Source: UBA6022 sp049295575
Lineage (GTDB): Bacteria; Patescibacteriota; Saccharimonadia; Saccharimonadales; Saccharimonadaceae
Assembly (NCBI GenBank): GCA_049295575.1
Contig: JBAQQX010000001.1
Location: 62,001-126,000 of the forward strand
Reading direction: 5' to 3'
Length of the DNA: 64,000 bases
Below the pieces are notes generated by a model that saw nothing but the letters and a program-made list of their open reading frames with translations, had not been told where the DNA came from and did not search any database. Both the position numbers and the translations under genes were made by a program. This document shows, piece by piece, positions 26,591 through 34,770 of the stretch (its first letter is position 1; the number at the start of each line of letters is the position of its first letter).

Positions 26591-26974
26591 ATGGTACGTG
26601 TTGCCACTACGACGTACATTGTTTCATCTAATGATCGGACGGGTGTCGAGATATCTCTGTCGGCCGATGAGCTGCGCGCTGCGAATAACGGCGACGACTC
26701 GATTCGGCGACGGATCATTCAGGAATATGACGATCGGTCTACGTACCGTCAAACTGATGATCTGTTCTCTGCACTCGGGATTGCGCCGGACACGAGCTGG
26801 AGTGATCTGACGTTCACTCCGGTTCTGCCTCCACGCGATGTGGCTGACGTTGCTCTCGAGGCTCGATCAGCCTCTGGGGAGTCATTCTCTGGTGGCGCCG
26901 GCTGCAGCTGTCCGTGCTCGACGTGTGAAGAGAATACCTTCCACTGTCATAACGCACAGAGGGGCTGTCGCTGA
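26591..26974 (+). CDS. Small protein with Cys-rich tail, unknown
   Basis: A 127-residue protein. The first 95 residues are acidic and soluble (SLSADELRAANNGDDSIRRRIIQEYDD); after a Gly/Ser stretch the tail holds six Cys within 23 residues (GCSCPCSTCEEN, FHCHNAQRGCR). It could bind metal or be a modified-peptide precursor, but no modifying enzyme is nearby. Translation signals are the strongest in the window: AAGGAGGT 7 nt before the ATG and a clear sigma-70 promoter. Codon use is more G/C-rich than that of its neighbours. Confidence 0.75.
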   Translation: MVRVATTTYIVSSNDRTGVEISLSADELRAANNGDDSIRRRIIQEYDDRSTYRQTDDLFSALGIAPDTSWSDLTFTPVLPPRDVADVALEARSASGESFSGGAGCSCPCSTCEENTFHCHNAQRGCR

Positions 26975-26987
26975 TCTGTTGGTTGGA

Positions 26988-27046
26988 TGAAACAATGATT
27001 GCCGCGCTACTAGAATGTATAGTAGCGCGGCTGTTTCATTTTTATA
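26988..27046. terminator. Bidirectional terminator
   Basis: A 12-bp perfect stem (GCCGCGCTACTA / TAGTAGCGCGGC) with a 7-nt loop, extended outside by GAAACA/TGTTTC, then a T-run; between convergent genes. Confidence 0.9.
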
Positions 27047-27066
27047 GGTAATCTAGTCGTTTTTTA

Positions 27067-27582
27067 TTAGCCGACGGTGACATAGTAGTTCATCTGGTAC
27101 GTACCCCAGTAGGCGGTATTGTCGCACCCAGTCAGAGCAGCTGGAAGAGGCTGTCCGCTTGCCTGGCCTTCAAGCCGGGCAAGGAGGATGGTTTTTTCGG
27201 TACCGCAGTTTATCTTGAGATAGCCGGAGCAGCCAGATAGCTCGCCTGCGTTGCAGCGGGGGTCGCGGACGTTCTTGCCAGTGAGGTACCCGGCATCTTG
27301 GAGGTATTTTAATACGGTCGGACTACCACCGTTAAACCAGCCCTGCCCGTTGCCGGCACCGCCAGATGAGGTGACCCAGTTGCCATTGTCGACGTAGTAG
27401 AGGTGAAGGGCTTTGGCGGTATCGGCCAGGTCTTGTTTACGCTGAGTGTCACGGGCACGTTGTTGGATACCGTTGTAGGCAGTGATCGAAATGGCGGCGA
27501 GAATACCGATGATAACGATGACGATTAATAGCTCAACGATCGTAAAGCCGGATTTAGTGGGCTTCAATGAAGGAGTGGTCAT
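27067..27582 (-). CDS. Type IV pilin-like protein (GWFNGG family)
   Basis: A 171-residue prepilin: MTTPSLKPTKSG12|FTIVELL, then AYNGIQQRARDTQRKQDL, which is typical of major-pilin-like proteins. The head has HLYYVDNGNW, GQGWFNGGSPTVLKYLQDAGYL and four Cys. Relatives in the window are the genes at 34770 and 39182 (shared W/Y-F motif, LxxxGYL and a late NYY/NYG end). Last gene of a three-gene unit, two bases after the preceding stop. Confidence 0.9.
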   Translation of the reverse strand: MTTPSLKPTKSGFTIVELLIVIVIIGILAAISITAYNGIQQRARDTQRKQDLADTAKALHLYYVDNGNWVTSSGGAGNGQGWFNGGSPTVLKYLQDAGYLTGKNVRDPRCNAGELSGCSGYLKINCGTEKTILLARLEGQASGQPLPAALTGCDNTAYWGTYQMNYYVTVG

Positions 27583-27584
27583 TA

Positions 27585-28334
27585 TTAGTAGGCCTGTATT
27601 TCTACCCAGTGACTAGTGGTATTGGAGGTTGATCCGTTGAGCCAGTCACGGATGTAGCGAACTTTTCGCATTGGGAAGGTATGTGTTTTACCGGCGGCAG
27701 TTTCTTGGTAGGTACCGGACGTAGCGCTGTCAAAAACAGTTGTCCAGTTGGTGTTATCGGCACTAACTTCAGTTTTTGTTGCGTAGTAGGTACGTCCATC
27801 GGCGTAGTAATGCCAGACTTTGATCATTGAAACGTCTTGTGCGGAGCCGAGCGTGACAGTGACTGACGCCAAGCCGGGAGCGATCCCATAGTATGGGTTT
27901 GATGTCGTCAGTCCATCGGTTAGGTAGGTGTTAGTTGACGAGGCGCCAAGAGCAATGTTAACGCAGCTACCCGAGGAAGGAGCGCCTTGCTCGGTGACCA
28001 TGTAACTTGACGTACTATTTACTGCAGACAGGCAGAAGCTATCTCCATTAACGCTATAACGTAGCATAACGCCGTCACTTGATTTCAGTCCCTTACCTTC
28101 GTTAGCTTCAGCCATCGTGGCAGGGTAGGAGTTAGTTGTGGCGTAGTGGAGCTTAAGTTGCTTTGCACCGTTCTGAAGGTCGGATGAGAGCGTAGCAGCG
28201 CGAGCCCGCTCCTGGATACCGTTATACGCGACGATCGTGATAGCCGCCAGGATACCGATGATGACAATGACAATTAATAGCTCAACGATTGTAAAGCCAG
28301 TATTCACAGCTTCGCGACGTGGGTGTGTTGTCAT
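27585..28334 (-). CDS. Type IV pilin with discoidin (F5/8 C)-like head
   Basis: A 249-residue prepilin: MTTHPRREAVNTG13|FTIVELL, AYNGIQERAR, a pilin segment with YSVNGDSFCLSAVNSTSSYMV, then from about residue 125 NIALGASSTNTYLTDGLTTSN ... VTLGSAQDVSMIKVWHYYADGRTY ... EVSADNTNWTTVFDS ... VRYIRDW, which is the pattern of F5/8 type C (discoidin) domains that bind sugars. Overlaps the upstream pilin gene by four bases (ATGA). The head is probably displayed on a pilus tip or surface. Confidence 0.85.
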   Translation of the reverse strand: MTTHPRREAVNTGFTIVELLIVIVIIGILAAITIVAYNGIQERARAATLSSDLQNGAKQLKLHYATTNSYPATMAEANEGKGLKSSDGVMLRYSVNGDSFCLSAVNSTSSYMVTEQGAPSSGSCVNIALGASSTNTYLTDGLTTSNPYYGIAPGLASVTVTLGSAQDVSMIKVWHYYADGRTYYATKTEVSADNTNWTTVFDSATSGTYQETAAGKTHTFPMRKVRYIRDWLNGSTSNTTSHWVEIQAY

Positions 28335-29302
28335 ATGGCGGGTCCGGTTGAGCTTGAGTTATCTTGAGTACCATTCCATATCCAGTTTGGTGAGTTGCCG
28401 TCGGCATAGGCATAGACGGACGCCCCTTCTGTCAGCATGGCTGCATCGCCATCTAGTGTGTCATTCGGTTGCCAGAGTGAGCCGCCCGTATGAGCATATG
28501 CAGTCATGAGTGCTGAATTTGAAGTAGCGGGTGCAACACCCGAGATACTGAGTTGAGTCCATGTATTTGCGGGGACGGATACCGTGCCTCCATTGATAGT
28601 TGTACCAACAGTGGTGTTTGCTGCGTTACGAAACGTTAGCTGTGGGCGCATTGTCTGGTTCTTACTCGATCGTACCCACACACTTGCGGTGTATGTATTA
28701 TCGGCAGTTAGGTTGCCTGAACCCATATTTACTGGGTAGAATCCACCGCTCACTGCTGTCGTTGCTGCTGTCCATGTCATGCGGTAAAAACCAGATCCAC
28801 TATAGCCCCCAGTTGTCAGACGACTGGCTGTGGCTGCTCCTCCGGCGAGGTAGTGTCCCCAATTTGAGGTAGTGGTTTCAAGCGAAGGATTTATTGCTAA
28901 ATTTGTGATTGCTCCCATTCCGCCTTGCCCATGCCCGGCGCAGCCACCACTCTGTGGAGTAGACTGATTCGTGCCCTGGAAATATGAAAGAGAGCCATTA
29001 GTTGCAGTCAAGCAGTAGCTCGCGGGGTTACTGCTATTATTCACGCTATACTGTAAGTTGCTTGGATCAGATACTCCGGCTGTCGTTAGGTCGGTCGGAT
29101 AACTGCCTTCAGATGCCTGATACGCCATAACTTTCTTATTTGCCTGCGCTAATAATGACTTAGCTGCTGAACTACGCGCCCGCTCCTGGATACCGTTATA
29201 AGCAACGATGGTGATCGCTGCCAAGATGCCAATAATAACAATAACAATGAGGAGTTCGACAATAGTAAAGCCTGGCTGTGTTTGTTTTTGTTTTGCCCAC
29301 AT
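28331..29302 (-). CDS. Type IV pilin with carbohydrate-binding-like head
   Basis: A 323-residue prepilin: MWAKQKQTQPG11|FTIVELL, AYNGIQERAR, YCLTATNGSLSYFQG, the linker GGCAGHGQGGMGAITNLAINPSLE, and a jelly-roll-like region with TASVWVRSSKNQTMRPQLTF, NTWTQLSISGVAPAT, ending YADGNSPNWIWNGTQDNSSS. It is the same architecture as the genes at 2791, 31858 and 32829. It heads a three-gene unit with its own TATACT promoter. Confidence 0.88.
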   Translation of the reverse strand: MWAKQKQTQPGFTIVELLIVIVIIGILAAITIVAYNGIQERARSSAAKSLLAQANKKVMAYQASEGSYPTDLTTAGVSDPSNLQYSVNNSSNPASYCLTATNGSLSYFQGTNQSTPQSGGCAGHGQGGMGAITNLAINPSLETTTSNWGHYLAGGAATASRLTTGGYSGSGFYRMTWTAATTAVSGGFYPVNMGSGNLTADNTYTASVWVRSSKNQTMRPQLTFRNAANTTVGTTINGGTVSVPANTWTQLSISGVAPATSNSALMTAYAHTGGSLWQPNDTLDGDAAMLTEGASVYAYADGNSPNWIWNGTQDNSSSTGPAI

Positions 29303-29313
29303 AACTACCTAAA

Positions 29314-29319
29314 AGTATA
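29314..29319 (-). promoter_or_regulatory. -10 element of the three-gene pilin unit (TATACT)
   Basis: TATACT then TTTAGGTAGTT and ATG (29302): 11-nt spacer identical to that before the pilin at 35809. Confidence 0.65.
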
Positions 29320-29381
29320 CCATATTGGCTGTGCTTATCTTTTGCTGTATGTAGTATGTCAGCAGCAGTCTAGATAGGAAG

Positions 29382-29413
29382 AATGCCCCGAGCGACTGAT
29401 CGCTCGGGGCATT
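29382..29413 (-). terminator. Terminator after the 29.4-kb gene
   Basis: A 14-bp perfect stem (AATGCCCCGAGCGA / TCGCTCGGGGCATT) with a 4-nt loop, 25 nt past the stop codon. Confidence 0.75.
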
Positions 29414-29437
29414 GTTTGGAGACTCCTCCTGTGTTTT

Positions 29438-29863
29438 CTACCTTGGCACGAAGTGGGGTTCGTCGTGTAGCTCGGCATTGAACGGTGGACAGCCGTTGCC
29501 ATCAAGCATGGCCGAGAAACGGCGAATCTTCTTGTTCATTGTACGTTCAATATCTTTGCCAAAGATTGTCATGCTGAAACCTTGGGAATAGACGTCGCTG
29601 AACTCAAGGATAGCCATGAGCCGGTAGGGCTCGCGGCCACCGTATTTGGCGATCAGCTCTTTGTAGCGGACTGTCTCAGTGTCCCATAGGGGCGACAGGA
29701 GATAGAGTTGACGTTTGAATGTCCGTTCTCCTTCCGGAGGAAGCAGCTCTGAGGCCTCTTCACCGATTGAGGGCACGGCGATGAGGCCGAGATGGTCCAA
29801 AAAGGCACGTTGAAGTGTCGGGAGTTTAATGGAGTTATCAAGGGGCGATATAATGCGAGGCAT
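29438..29863 (-). CDS. Soluble protein of unknown function (141 aa)
   Basis: From the ATG at 29863 the product starts MPRIISPLDNSIKLPTLQRAF and has no signal or membrane segment. It includes LYLLSPLWDTETVRYKELIAKYGG and MTIFGKDIERTMNKKIRRF. I do not recognise a family. A longer frame from a TTG at 29917 is less likely. It stands alone between pilin units with its own terminator, and an inverted repeat (AGCGTC/GACGCT, about 29910-29928) lies before the start. G/C-rich codon use resembles the gene at 26591. Confidence 0.7.
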   Translation of the reverse strand: MPRIISPLDNSIKLPTLQRAFLDHLGLIAVPSIGEEASELLPPEGERTFKRQLYLLSPLWDTETVRYKELIAKYGGREPYRLMAILEFSDVYSQGFSMTIFGKDIERTMNKKIRRFSAMLDGNGCPPFNAELHDEPHFVPR

Positions 29864-29994
29864 ATAGCGACTCGTTTCTATTAGAAGGAGGGTGTCTCTA
29901 CAAACAAATAGCGTCAAAGTAAGACGCTCTAAATATAACTATACCATCAAATAACAGATTCGGCTACGACGGCTCCTTGTGGATAAGCTGTGGA

Positions 29995-30465
29995 TTACTG
30001 CCAGACGAGGCTACGCTCGTCGACTCGGTTGTTTGGGTCTGATTCGAGCCGGTAGCTTATCGTGTAGCCAACGCATTGTTCGCCGACCGTACCGCAGTCA
30101 AATGAGCCGCCGGTTGCCGCCCGTCCGACGTAGCAGTAGTTACTAGGAGTTGCCGCCCAGCAGTAGCTAATAGTGCCGGTTTGACCCGGAGGAGTGACGA
30201 TGCCCTCTGGAATCTTAAGCGTATTTGCGCGAAAAGTCGCATTAGTGACGTCACCAACACTCGGATAGTAGTTTTTCTCAGCATAAAACATCTCAAGGGC
30301 TTTTTTAAGCTGCTTAACATCACTGGTGCGCTCGGCGTCGCGGCCTCGTTGTTGAATACCATTATAAGCGGTGATGGTGATCGCAGCCAGGATGCCAATG
30401 ACGACAATGACGATCAGGAGTTCGACAATAGTAAAGCCATTGTATTGTTTTTGTTTTACCCACAT
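29995..30465 (-). CDS. Type IV pilin-like protein
   Basis: A 156-residue prepilin: MWVKQKQYNG10|FTIVELL, AYNGIQQRGRDAERTSDVKQL, ALEMFYAEKNYYPSVGDV, two Cys pairs in ISYCWAATPSNYCYVGRA and FDCGTVGEQCVGYTISYRLES. The Ser-Tyr-x-Leu-Glu end is common in pilins of Patescibacteria. The start at 30465 matches sister genes (MW(V/A)KQ...) and lies 10 nt after a TATACT; an ATG at 30474 overlaps that region. Single-gene unit. Confidence 0.9.
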   Translation of the reverse strand: MWVKQKQYNGFTIVELLIVIVVIGILAAITITAYNGIQQRGRDAERTSDVKQLKKALEMFYAEKNYYPSVGDVTNATFRANTLKIPEGIVTPPGQTGTISYCWAATPSNYCYVGRAATGGSFDCGTVGEQCVGYTISYRLESDPNNRVDERSLVWQ

Positions 30466-30475
30466 GTTTAGCATA

Positions 30476-30481
30476 AGTATA
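30476..30481 (-). promoter_or_regulatory. -10 element of a pilin gene (TATACT)
   Basis: TATACTTATGC context, 10 nt before the ATG at 30465. Confidence 0.6.
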
Positions 30482-30599
30482 TCGTATCAACATAGACAGG
30501 TCAAAGTAGGTGCCGTTGCCGCAGGATGGAAACAGTCGTTCATGTGGAGTACTGGTTGATCGCTGCAATAGCAGATTGTCTTGTTATCCGTATAGCTGC

Positions 30600-31133
30600 T
30601 TATGGCCAGTTCTTTTGTATCGCCCAGTTCATGAATGAACCACAACCTCGTGCAGCTGGTGCGATATAGTTTGCATCACTCGTCGACAGATTAGGCATAT
30701 AGGTTCCGAGAATGTAACCTTGGCGGTCTGCTCGTACTGCGTAGTAGTAGGCGCGAGTGCCAAAGCCATTTGGATAATTACATGCTTGGCTGTCAAAAAA
30801 TGCTGGATCTTGTGGCATTGTGCCGAGATACGTTGAGGGAATGAAACGAGTCGCATCGGTATATCCCCAGCAGTTCCATCCAGGCGTGCTTAAGCAGGTG
30901 GTCGTTCCGCCGACGCCAGTACTGACGAGTAACGGGTATTGATTATCGGTTGCGTATAGTACTTCGAGGGATTTTGATATGTTATTGAGGTCTGAAGCGC
31001 GCTTTGAATTATGAGCACGATTTTGGATGCCGTTATAGGCAACAATAGTAATCGCAGCTAAGATGCCGATGATCACGATGACGATGAGGAGCTCGACGAT
31101 CGTGAAGCCTAATTGTTTTTGTGCTTTGCCCAT
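30600..31133 (-). CDS. Type IV pilin-like protein
   Basis: A 177-residue prepilin: MGKAQKQLG9|FTIVELL, AYNGIQNRAHNSKRASDLNNI, then a head with SLEVLYATDNQYPLLV, three Cys and RAYYYAVRADRQGYILGTYM near the end. The start at 31133 was chosen over upstream in-frame codons because the class III leader is short in all paralogues and a TATACT lies 10 nt before it. Single-gene unit. Head family distinct from the other groups. Confidence 0.88.
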   Translation of the reverse strand: MGKAQKQLGFTIVELLIVIVIIGILAAITIVAYNGIQNRAHNSKRASDLNNISKSLEVLYATDNQYPLLVSTGVGGTTTCLSTPGWNCWGYTDATRFIPSTYLGTMPQDPAFFDSQACNYPNGFGTRAYYYAVRADRQGYILGTYMPNLSTSDANYIAPAARGCGSFMNWAIQKNWP

Positions 31134-31143
31134 ATGTTCTTTT

Positions 31144-31149
31144 AGTATA
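31144..31149 (-). promoter_or_regulatory. -10 element of a pilin gene (TATACT)
   Basis: TATACT 10 nt before the ATG at 31133. Confidence 0.6.
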
Positions 31150-31198
31150 GACGATAGGAGTGTAAACAAAAACAAATAGCTTATGCTTCTTATTTTGG

Positions 31199-31819
31199 CT
31201 ATAGCTTGGTTGGGTCGCTGAGCATGACGCGGCAAGCAGTGCCGACGCTGGAGTAGGAGTTTTTAGCGGTTGTTTTAACAAAGTTACCGCCACCATACGG
31301 TGTGACTAATGGTCCGAGCACGCAGTCTTGATCGGCACCTTCAAGGAAGTAGATGAGTGTCGGGACATTGGCGATATTTTCGCCGCTCGGATCGTAGATT
31401 TCGCTGCGCCAGAGCATGCCCATTCCCTTTGCAGTTGCGGTGAGCTGGACTGGCTTCCCGGGGAATTCTGGGAGGCGAGAGGTGATGGTTTTTGTATTCG
31501 TATTGAAGGTGGTGTTGTAATCATGTTTGAGGTTATCTGACACGCCACAGTCGGCATCTGGATTGATGTCAAAATCAGTTATATTAGTTTCGCCGATGCA
31601 GTAGGTACCGCTGGTGTTCGGGTATTTCTGATTAACTGCAGCATAGGCATTGATAGCCTTAACCCATTCCTTGGCGGCTGCGATGCGCTGCGAATTGCCG
31701 GCTCGTTGCTGAATACCGTTGTAAGCCACGATAGTAATCGCAGCAAGGATACCGATAATAACAATGACGATGAGGAGTTCAACGATAGTAAAGCCAGTAG
31801 TCTTTTTTGTAGTGCTCAT
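31199..31819 (-). CDS. Type IV pilin-like protein
   Basis: A 206-residue prepilin: MSTTKKTTG9|FTIVELL, AYNGIQQRAGNSQRIAAAKEW. The head is unique in the window: YCIGETNITDFDINPDADCG, then TSRLPEFPGKPVQLTATAKGMGMLWRSEIYDPSGEN and two further Cys. No domain recognised. Single-gene unit with its own -10 element. Confidence 0.88.
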   Translation of the reverse strand: MSTTKKTTGFTIVELLIVIVIIGILAAITIVAYNGIQQRAGNSQRIAAAKEWVKAINAYAAVNQKYPNTSGTYCIGETNITDFDINPDADCGVSDNLKHDYNTTFNTNTKTITSRLPEFPGKPVQLTATAKGMGMLWRSEIYDPSGENIANVPTLIYFLEGADQDCVLGPLVTPYGGGNFVKTTAKNSYSSVGTACRVMLSDPTKL

Positions 31820-31829
31820 GCTTATATCA

Positions 31830-31835
31830 AGTATA
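31830..31835 (-). promoter_or_regulatory. -10 element of a pilin gene (TATACT)
   Basis: TATACT 10 nt before the ATG at 31819. Confidence 0.6.
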
Positions 31836-31857
31836 TCAACTATTTACGCGCGCCTTA

Positions 31858-32829
31858 CTAAACGGCTGGTCCGGTTGAGGTTGAGTTGTGGGGACTCCCG
31901 CCCCAGATCCAGTTAGGTGTGCTACCGTCGGCGTAGTTTGAACTTGTGGCCCCTTTTGTTACCATGACATCATCGAGCCACCAGACATCAGCCGCTTGGC
32001 CGTCAAAGTAGAAAGAAATATGGTCGTAGACAGCATTGGCCGGTGCCGTAGCGGTAAAGGATACCTGTGTCCAGCCGGTCGAGAGTGCAACTGGAGATGA
32101 GGCAATCTCGGTTACTTGGGCGAGGGCACTGGTGCGCCAGCGGTGAGCAACACGGAGGGTTCGGCCGGCGACCGATGATCGCGCCCAGGCAGAAGTCGTG
32201 ACGGAGTCGTTGGTAACAACTGGAACAAGCGGTGTAGCTGTTCCGTCCCACAGCTGCGTTGACATAGAAACGGTCGCACTGAAGGTTGTTCGGATACTGC
32301 CAGTCGTGAGTGAGCCAGGACGTGTCGACGTACCATCGCGTGCAATCGAGGCACCGGCATTATTCGTTGACCAGTAATTTGCATTAACGGCACCACTTGG
32401 ATTAATTGCAAGGTTCGTGACAGCACTCGCCCCGCCAACACCATCTCCGGGGCAGCCGCCCTGGTTCGGGCTAGTGGCGGCATCGCTAATCTTAAATGAC
32501 ATCGTCCCATTTGTGCCGGTAATACAGTAGGTTGAGCCGGTGCTCTGGTATTGGTACGTCGTTCCGCTGCCACTTGCCGGCAGGCCTTTGCCACTATCAA
32601 CCGCGCCGGCCGTCAGCGCATAACTACCAGCAAGAGCGTTATCTGACGCCATTTTCTTGGCGACGATAGCGAGATCTGATCTAAGCGCACTCTCTTTAGC
32701 ACGGTTTTGGATGCCGGTATAGGCCACGATAGTAATAGCGGCGAGAATACCAATAATGACAATCACGACGAGAAGCTCGACGATCGTAAAGCCAGACCGA
32801 GCTTGGCGCACTGCCGGTAAGTAGTTCAT
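31858..32829 (-). CDS. Type IV pilin with carbohydrate-binding-like head
   Basis: A 323-residue prepilin: MNYLPAVRQARSG13|FTIVELL, with AYTGIQNRAK in place of AYNGIQ. The head follows the plan of 2791, 28331 and 32829: YCITGTNGTMSFK, GGCPGDGVGGASAVTNLAINPSG, a jelly-roll-like region (TSAWARSSVAGRTLRVAHRW, STGWTQVSFTATAPANA, AADVWWLDDVMV) and the end YADGSTPNWIWGGSPHNSTS. Last gene of the six-gene unit started at 35809; overlaps the upstream gene by one base (TAATG). Confidence 0.88.
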   Translation of the reverse strand: MNYLPAVRQARSGFTIVELLVVIVIIGILAAITIVAYTGIQNRAKESALRSDLAIVAKKMASDNALAGSYALTAGAVDSGKGLPASGSGTTYQYQSTGSTYCITGTNGTMSFKISDAATSPNQGGCPGDGVGGASAVTNLAINPSGAVNANYWSTNNAGASIARDGTSTRPGSLTTGSIRTTFSATVSMSTQLWDGTATPLVPVVTNDSVTTSAWARSSVAGRTLRVAHRWRTSALAQVTEIASSPVALSTGWTQVSFTATAPANAVYDHISFYFDGQAADVWWLDDVMVTKGATSSNYADGSTPNWIWGGSPHNSTSTGPAV

Positions 32830-33770
32830 TATTTAGCTGGTCCTGTTGAGCTTGAGTTATCTTGGCTACCATTCCATGCCCAATCAGTCGAGTTGCCGTC
32901 AGCATAACTTGTCATGGTCGAGCCCTCTACGACAATAAAGCCGTCGTAGTGAGTAGTGAGACCATCGGTTTTGGGTGTGATTCGTAGGCGCAGTTGTGAT
33001 GTGTCAGCAGGCGACACACCTGTTGCAGAGAAAAAGGTTGGGGTGGTCGTCAGTGCCAGGTTAAGGTTGATAAAAGGTGAAAATCCAATGTTATTACGTG
33101 CTAGCTGTACGTTGGCAGTACCGGCACTATCCGCCCAGGCCCAAAAGCCGAGGAAGTAGGTAGTGTTAGCTGTCGCGCCATTATGTATATAGTTTACCTG
33201 AGCGCTGCCGACAGGAGCGGCTTTTGACACAGTGAGGTGGTAGCTGCCAGTTGGGCCAGTCGGAGCGCGTGCAATAGTTGGACTCCCCTGGTCACCTGCA
33301 GGACTCCATAGACTCGTACTGGTCTCAAAGCTTGGGTTGGCGACGACGTTCGTGACAGCAGCAACGCCGCCCTGGCCGTGGCCAGCGCAGCCTCCTGTGG
33401 TTGCAGCACTGGTCGTCGAGCTAATCTTATATGATGTCGTAGCGTTTGTAGCAGTGAGGCAGTAGGTGTCTGGCGGACCGGCAATGCGGGTATACTGGTA
33501 GGTAAGTGAATCGGTGTCTTTGATACCCAGTACTCCAAGTGCTGCCTTGTCTGCCGGATAGGTGTCTGGATTGTCTACTTGATAGGTAGCAAGTTTCTTG
33601 CGCGCCTGGCCAAGGGCAGAGTTGACGGAGCTGATCCGACTACGCTCCTGGATGCCGTTATATGCAACAATTGTAATTGTGGCGAGGATACCAATAATGA
33701 CGATGACGATCAAAAGCTCAACGATCGTGAAACCACGTTGTTTTGATCGAGATGTAGGTAGCTGTGACAT
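32829..33770 (-). CDS. Type IV pilin with carbohydrate-binding-like head
   Basis: A 313-residue prepilin: MSQLPTSRSKQRG13|FTIVELL, AYNGIQERSR, YCLTATNATTSYK, GGCAGHGQGGVAAVTNVVANPSFE, then a jelly-roll-like region (TYFLGFWAWADSAGTANVQL, TTHYDGFIVVEG) and the end YADGNSTDWAWNGSQDNSSS. The last 25 codons are close to those of 28331 and 2791 also at DNA level. Coupled by TAATG to both neighbours in the six-gene unit. Confidence 0.88.
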   Translation of the reverse strand: MSQLPTSRSKQRGFTIVELLIVIVIIGILATITIVAYNGIQERSRISSVNSALGQARKKLATYQVDNPDTYPADKAALGVLGIKDTDSLTYQYTRIAGPPDTYCLTATNATTSYKISSTTSAATTGGCAGHGQGGVAAVTNVVANPSFETSTSLWSPAGDQGSPTIARAPTGPTGSYHLTVSKAAPVGSAQVNYIHNGATANTTYFLGFWAWADSAGTANVQLARNNIGFSPFINLNLALTTTPTFFSATGVSPADTSQLRLRITPKTDGLTTHYDGFIVVEGSTMTSYADGNSTDWAWNGSQDNSSSTGPAK

Positions 33771-34294
33771 TACTGCTGTGTCCAGCTAAACCATACGTTC
33801 GACGAAACGTCGTAGCCATAGCCGAACGTATAGGTCGCGAAGCCAAGTCCTGGGCAGATATTAGTACTATTCGTCCATGCGCCGGTATAGGTAGCGGCAC
33901 CCGAGGTTGAACTATGCATGAATTTGTTACCAGATTTACTCAGTCCACCAACGGCAAACTCTGTTCTGCCGTTAATCGTACCGACGCAGTAGTAGAGGTT
34001 GTGACTCGTCGTTGCATACGAACCTCGCGTAACAGGGAATTTAGCAAGACCGGTGATGCCTGAACTGCCAGCGGCGACCGGCACGGTACCATCAATCGCT
34101 TCAAGTTCACGGATCTTCATTGCGAGATTGCGTAGGTCAGCCTGCACAGCAGTATCGTTGGTGCGGTTTTGGATACCGTTATAGGCAACAATCGTAATCG
34201 CCGCCAAAATACCGATAATAACGATGACGATCAGTAGTTCGACGATAGTAAAGCCTTGCTTAGGTGTACGTCGGTAGTGTTTAGTGTAGTCCAT
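33770..34294 (-). CDS. Type IV pilin-like protein (WxxW-tail family)
   Basis: A 174-residue prepilin: MDYTKHYRRTPKQG14|FTIVELL, AYNGIQNRTNDTAVQADLRNLAMKI. The head has LYYCVGTINGRTEFAVGGLSKSGN and ends YDVSSNVWFSWTQQ. It belongs with the genes at 34294, 35312 and 40179 (YxC ... (Y/F)A(L/I/V)G, a second Cys, and a W-x-x-W end). The start at 34294 gives a TAATG overlap with the upstream gene, as at the other junctions; an earlier ATG at 34315 would need a 22-nt overlap. Confidence 0.9.
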   Translation of the reverse strand: MDYTKHYRRTPKQGFTIVELLIVIVIIGILAAITIVAYNGIQNRTNDTAVQADLRNLAMKIRELEAIDGTVPVAAGSSGITGLAKFPVTRGSYATTSHNLYYCVGTINGRTEFAVGGLSKSGNKFMHSSTSGAATYTGAWTNSTNICPGLGFATYTFGYGYDVSSNVWFSWTQQ

Positions 34295-34770
34295 TAGTTT
34301 ATCCATGAGGCCCATATGTTGTTTACTTGATCGTAGCCAACTGATCCATATGCTCCCGACCAGGTAAGACCAATCAGGCCACAGGTGTCGGCACCGTAGA
34401 GGTTAGTTGGACTCTCGGTGACGCTGGTCGAGGAAACATACTTATAGGTCTTCCCTGAACGGGACTTCGCAGCTAGAGCAAACTGGTTAGTGCCGTCGTT
34501 TTTGCAAAAGTACATCGTGTTCTGTGTTGTTGAGAAAGCTGATTTTGATACCTTAATACCCATGCTGGCCGTTGGCATAGGGACTGTGTCGCCGTTATTA
34601 ATCGTTTCAAGTTGAATCTTCTTGGCGACATTATTGAGATCCGTTTGAATCGATGTGTCATAGCTTCGGTTTTGAATGCCATTATAGGCAACAATAGTAA
34701 TCGCAGCTAAGATACCGATGATAACGATGACAATCAGGAGTTCGACAATCGTAAAGCCACGCTGGTTCAT
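34294..34770 (-). CDS. Type IV pilin-like protein (WxxW-tail family)
   Basis: A 158-residue prepilin with a very short leader, MNQRG5|FTIVELL, then AYNGIQNRSYDTSIQTDLNNVAKKI. The head has MYFCKNDGTNQFALAAKSRSGKTYKY, TCGLIGLTWSGAYGSVGYDQVNNIWASWIN. Coupled by single-base overlaps to the genes on both sides. Closest to 33770-34294, its downstream neighbour, suggesting tandem duplication. Confidence 0.9.
   Translation of the reverse strand: MNQRGFTIVELLIVIVIIGILAAITIVAYNGIQNRSYDTSIQTDLNNVAKKIQLETINNGDTVPMPTASMGIKVSKSAFSTTQNTMYFCKNDGTNQFALAAKSRSGKTYKYVSSTSVTESPTNLYGADTCGLIGLTWSGAYGSVGYDQVNNIWASWIN

Noticed and set aside
26499..26810. Overlapping 103-residue frame on the plus strand
   Set aside because: It runs through the promoter and ribosome site of the gene at 26591 and its product is low in conserved-looking features; the 26591 frame has far better signals.
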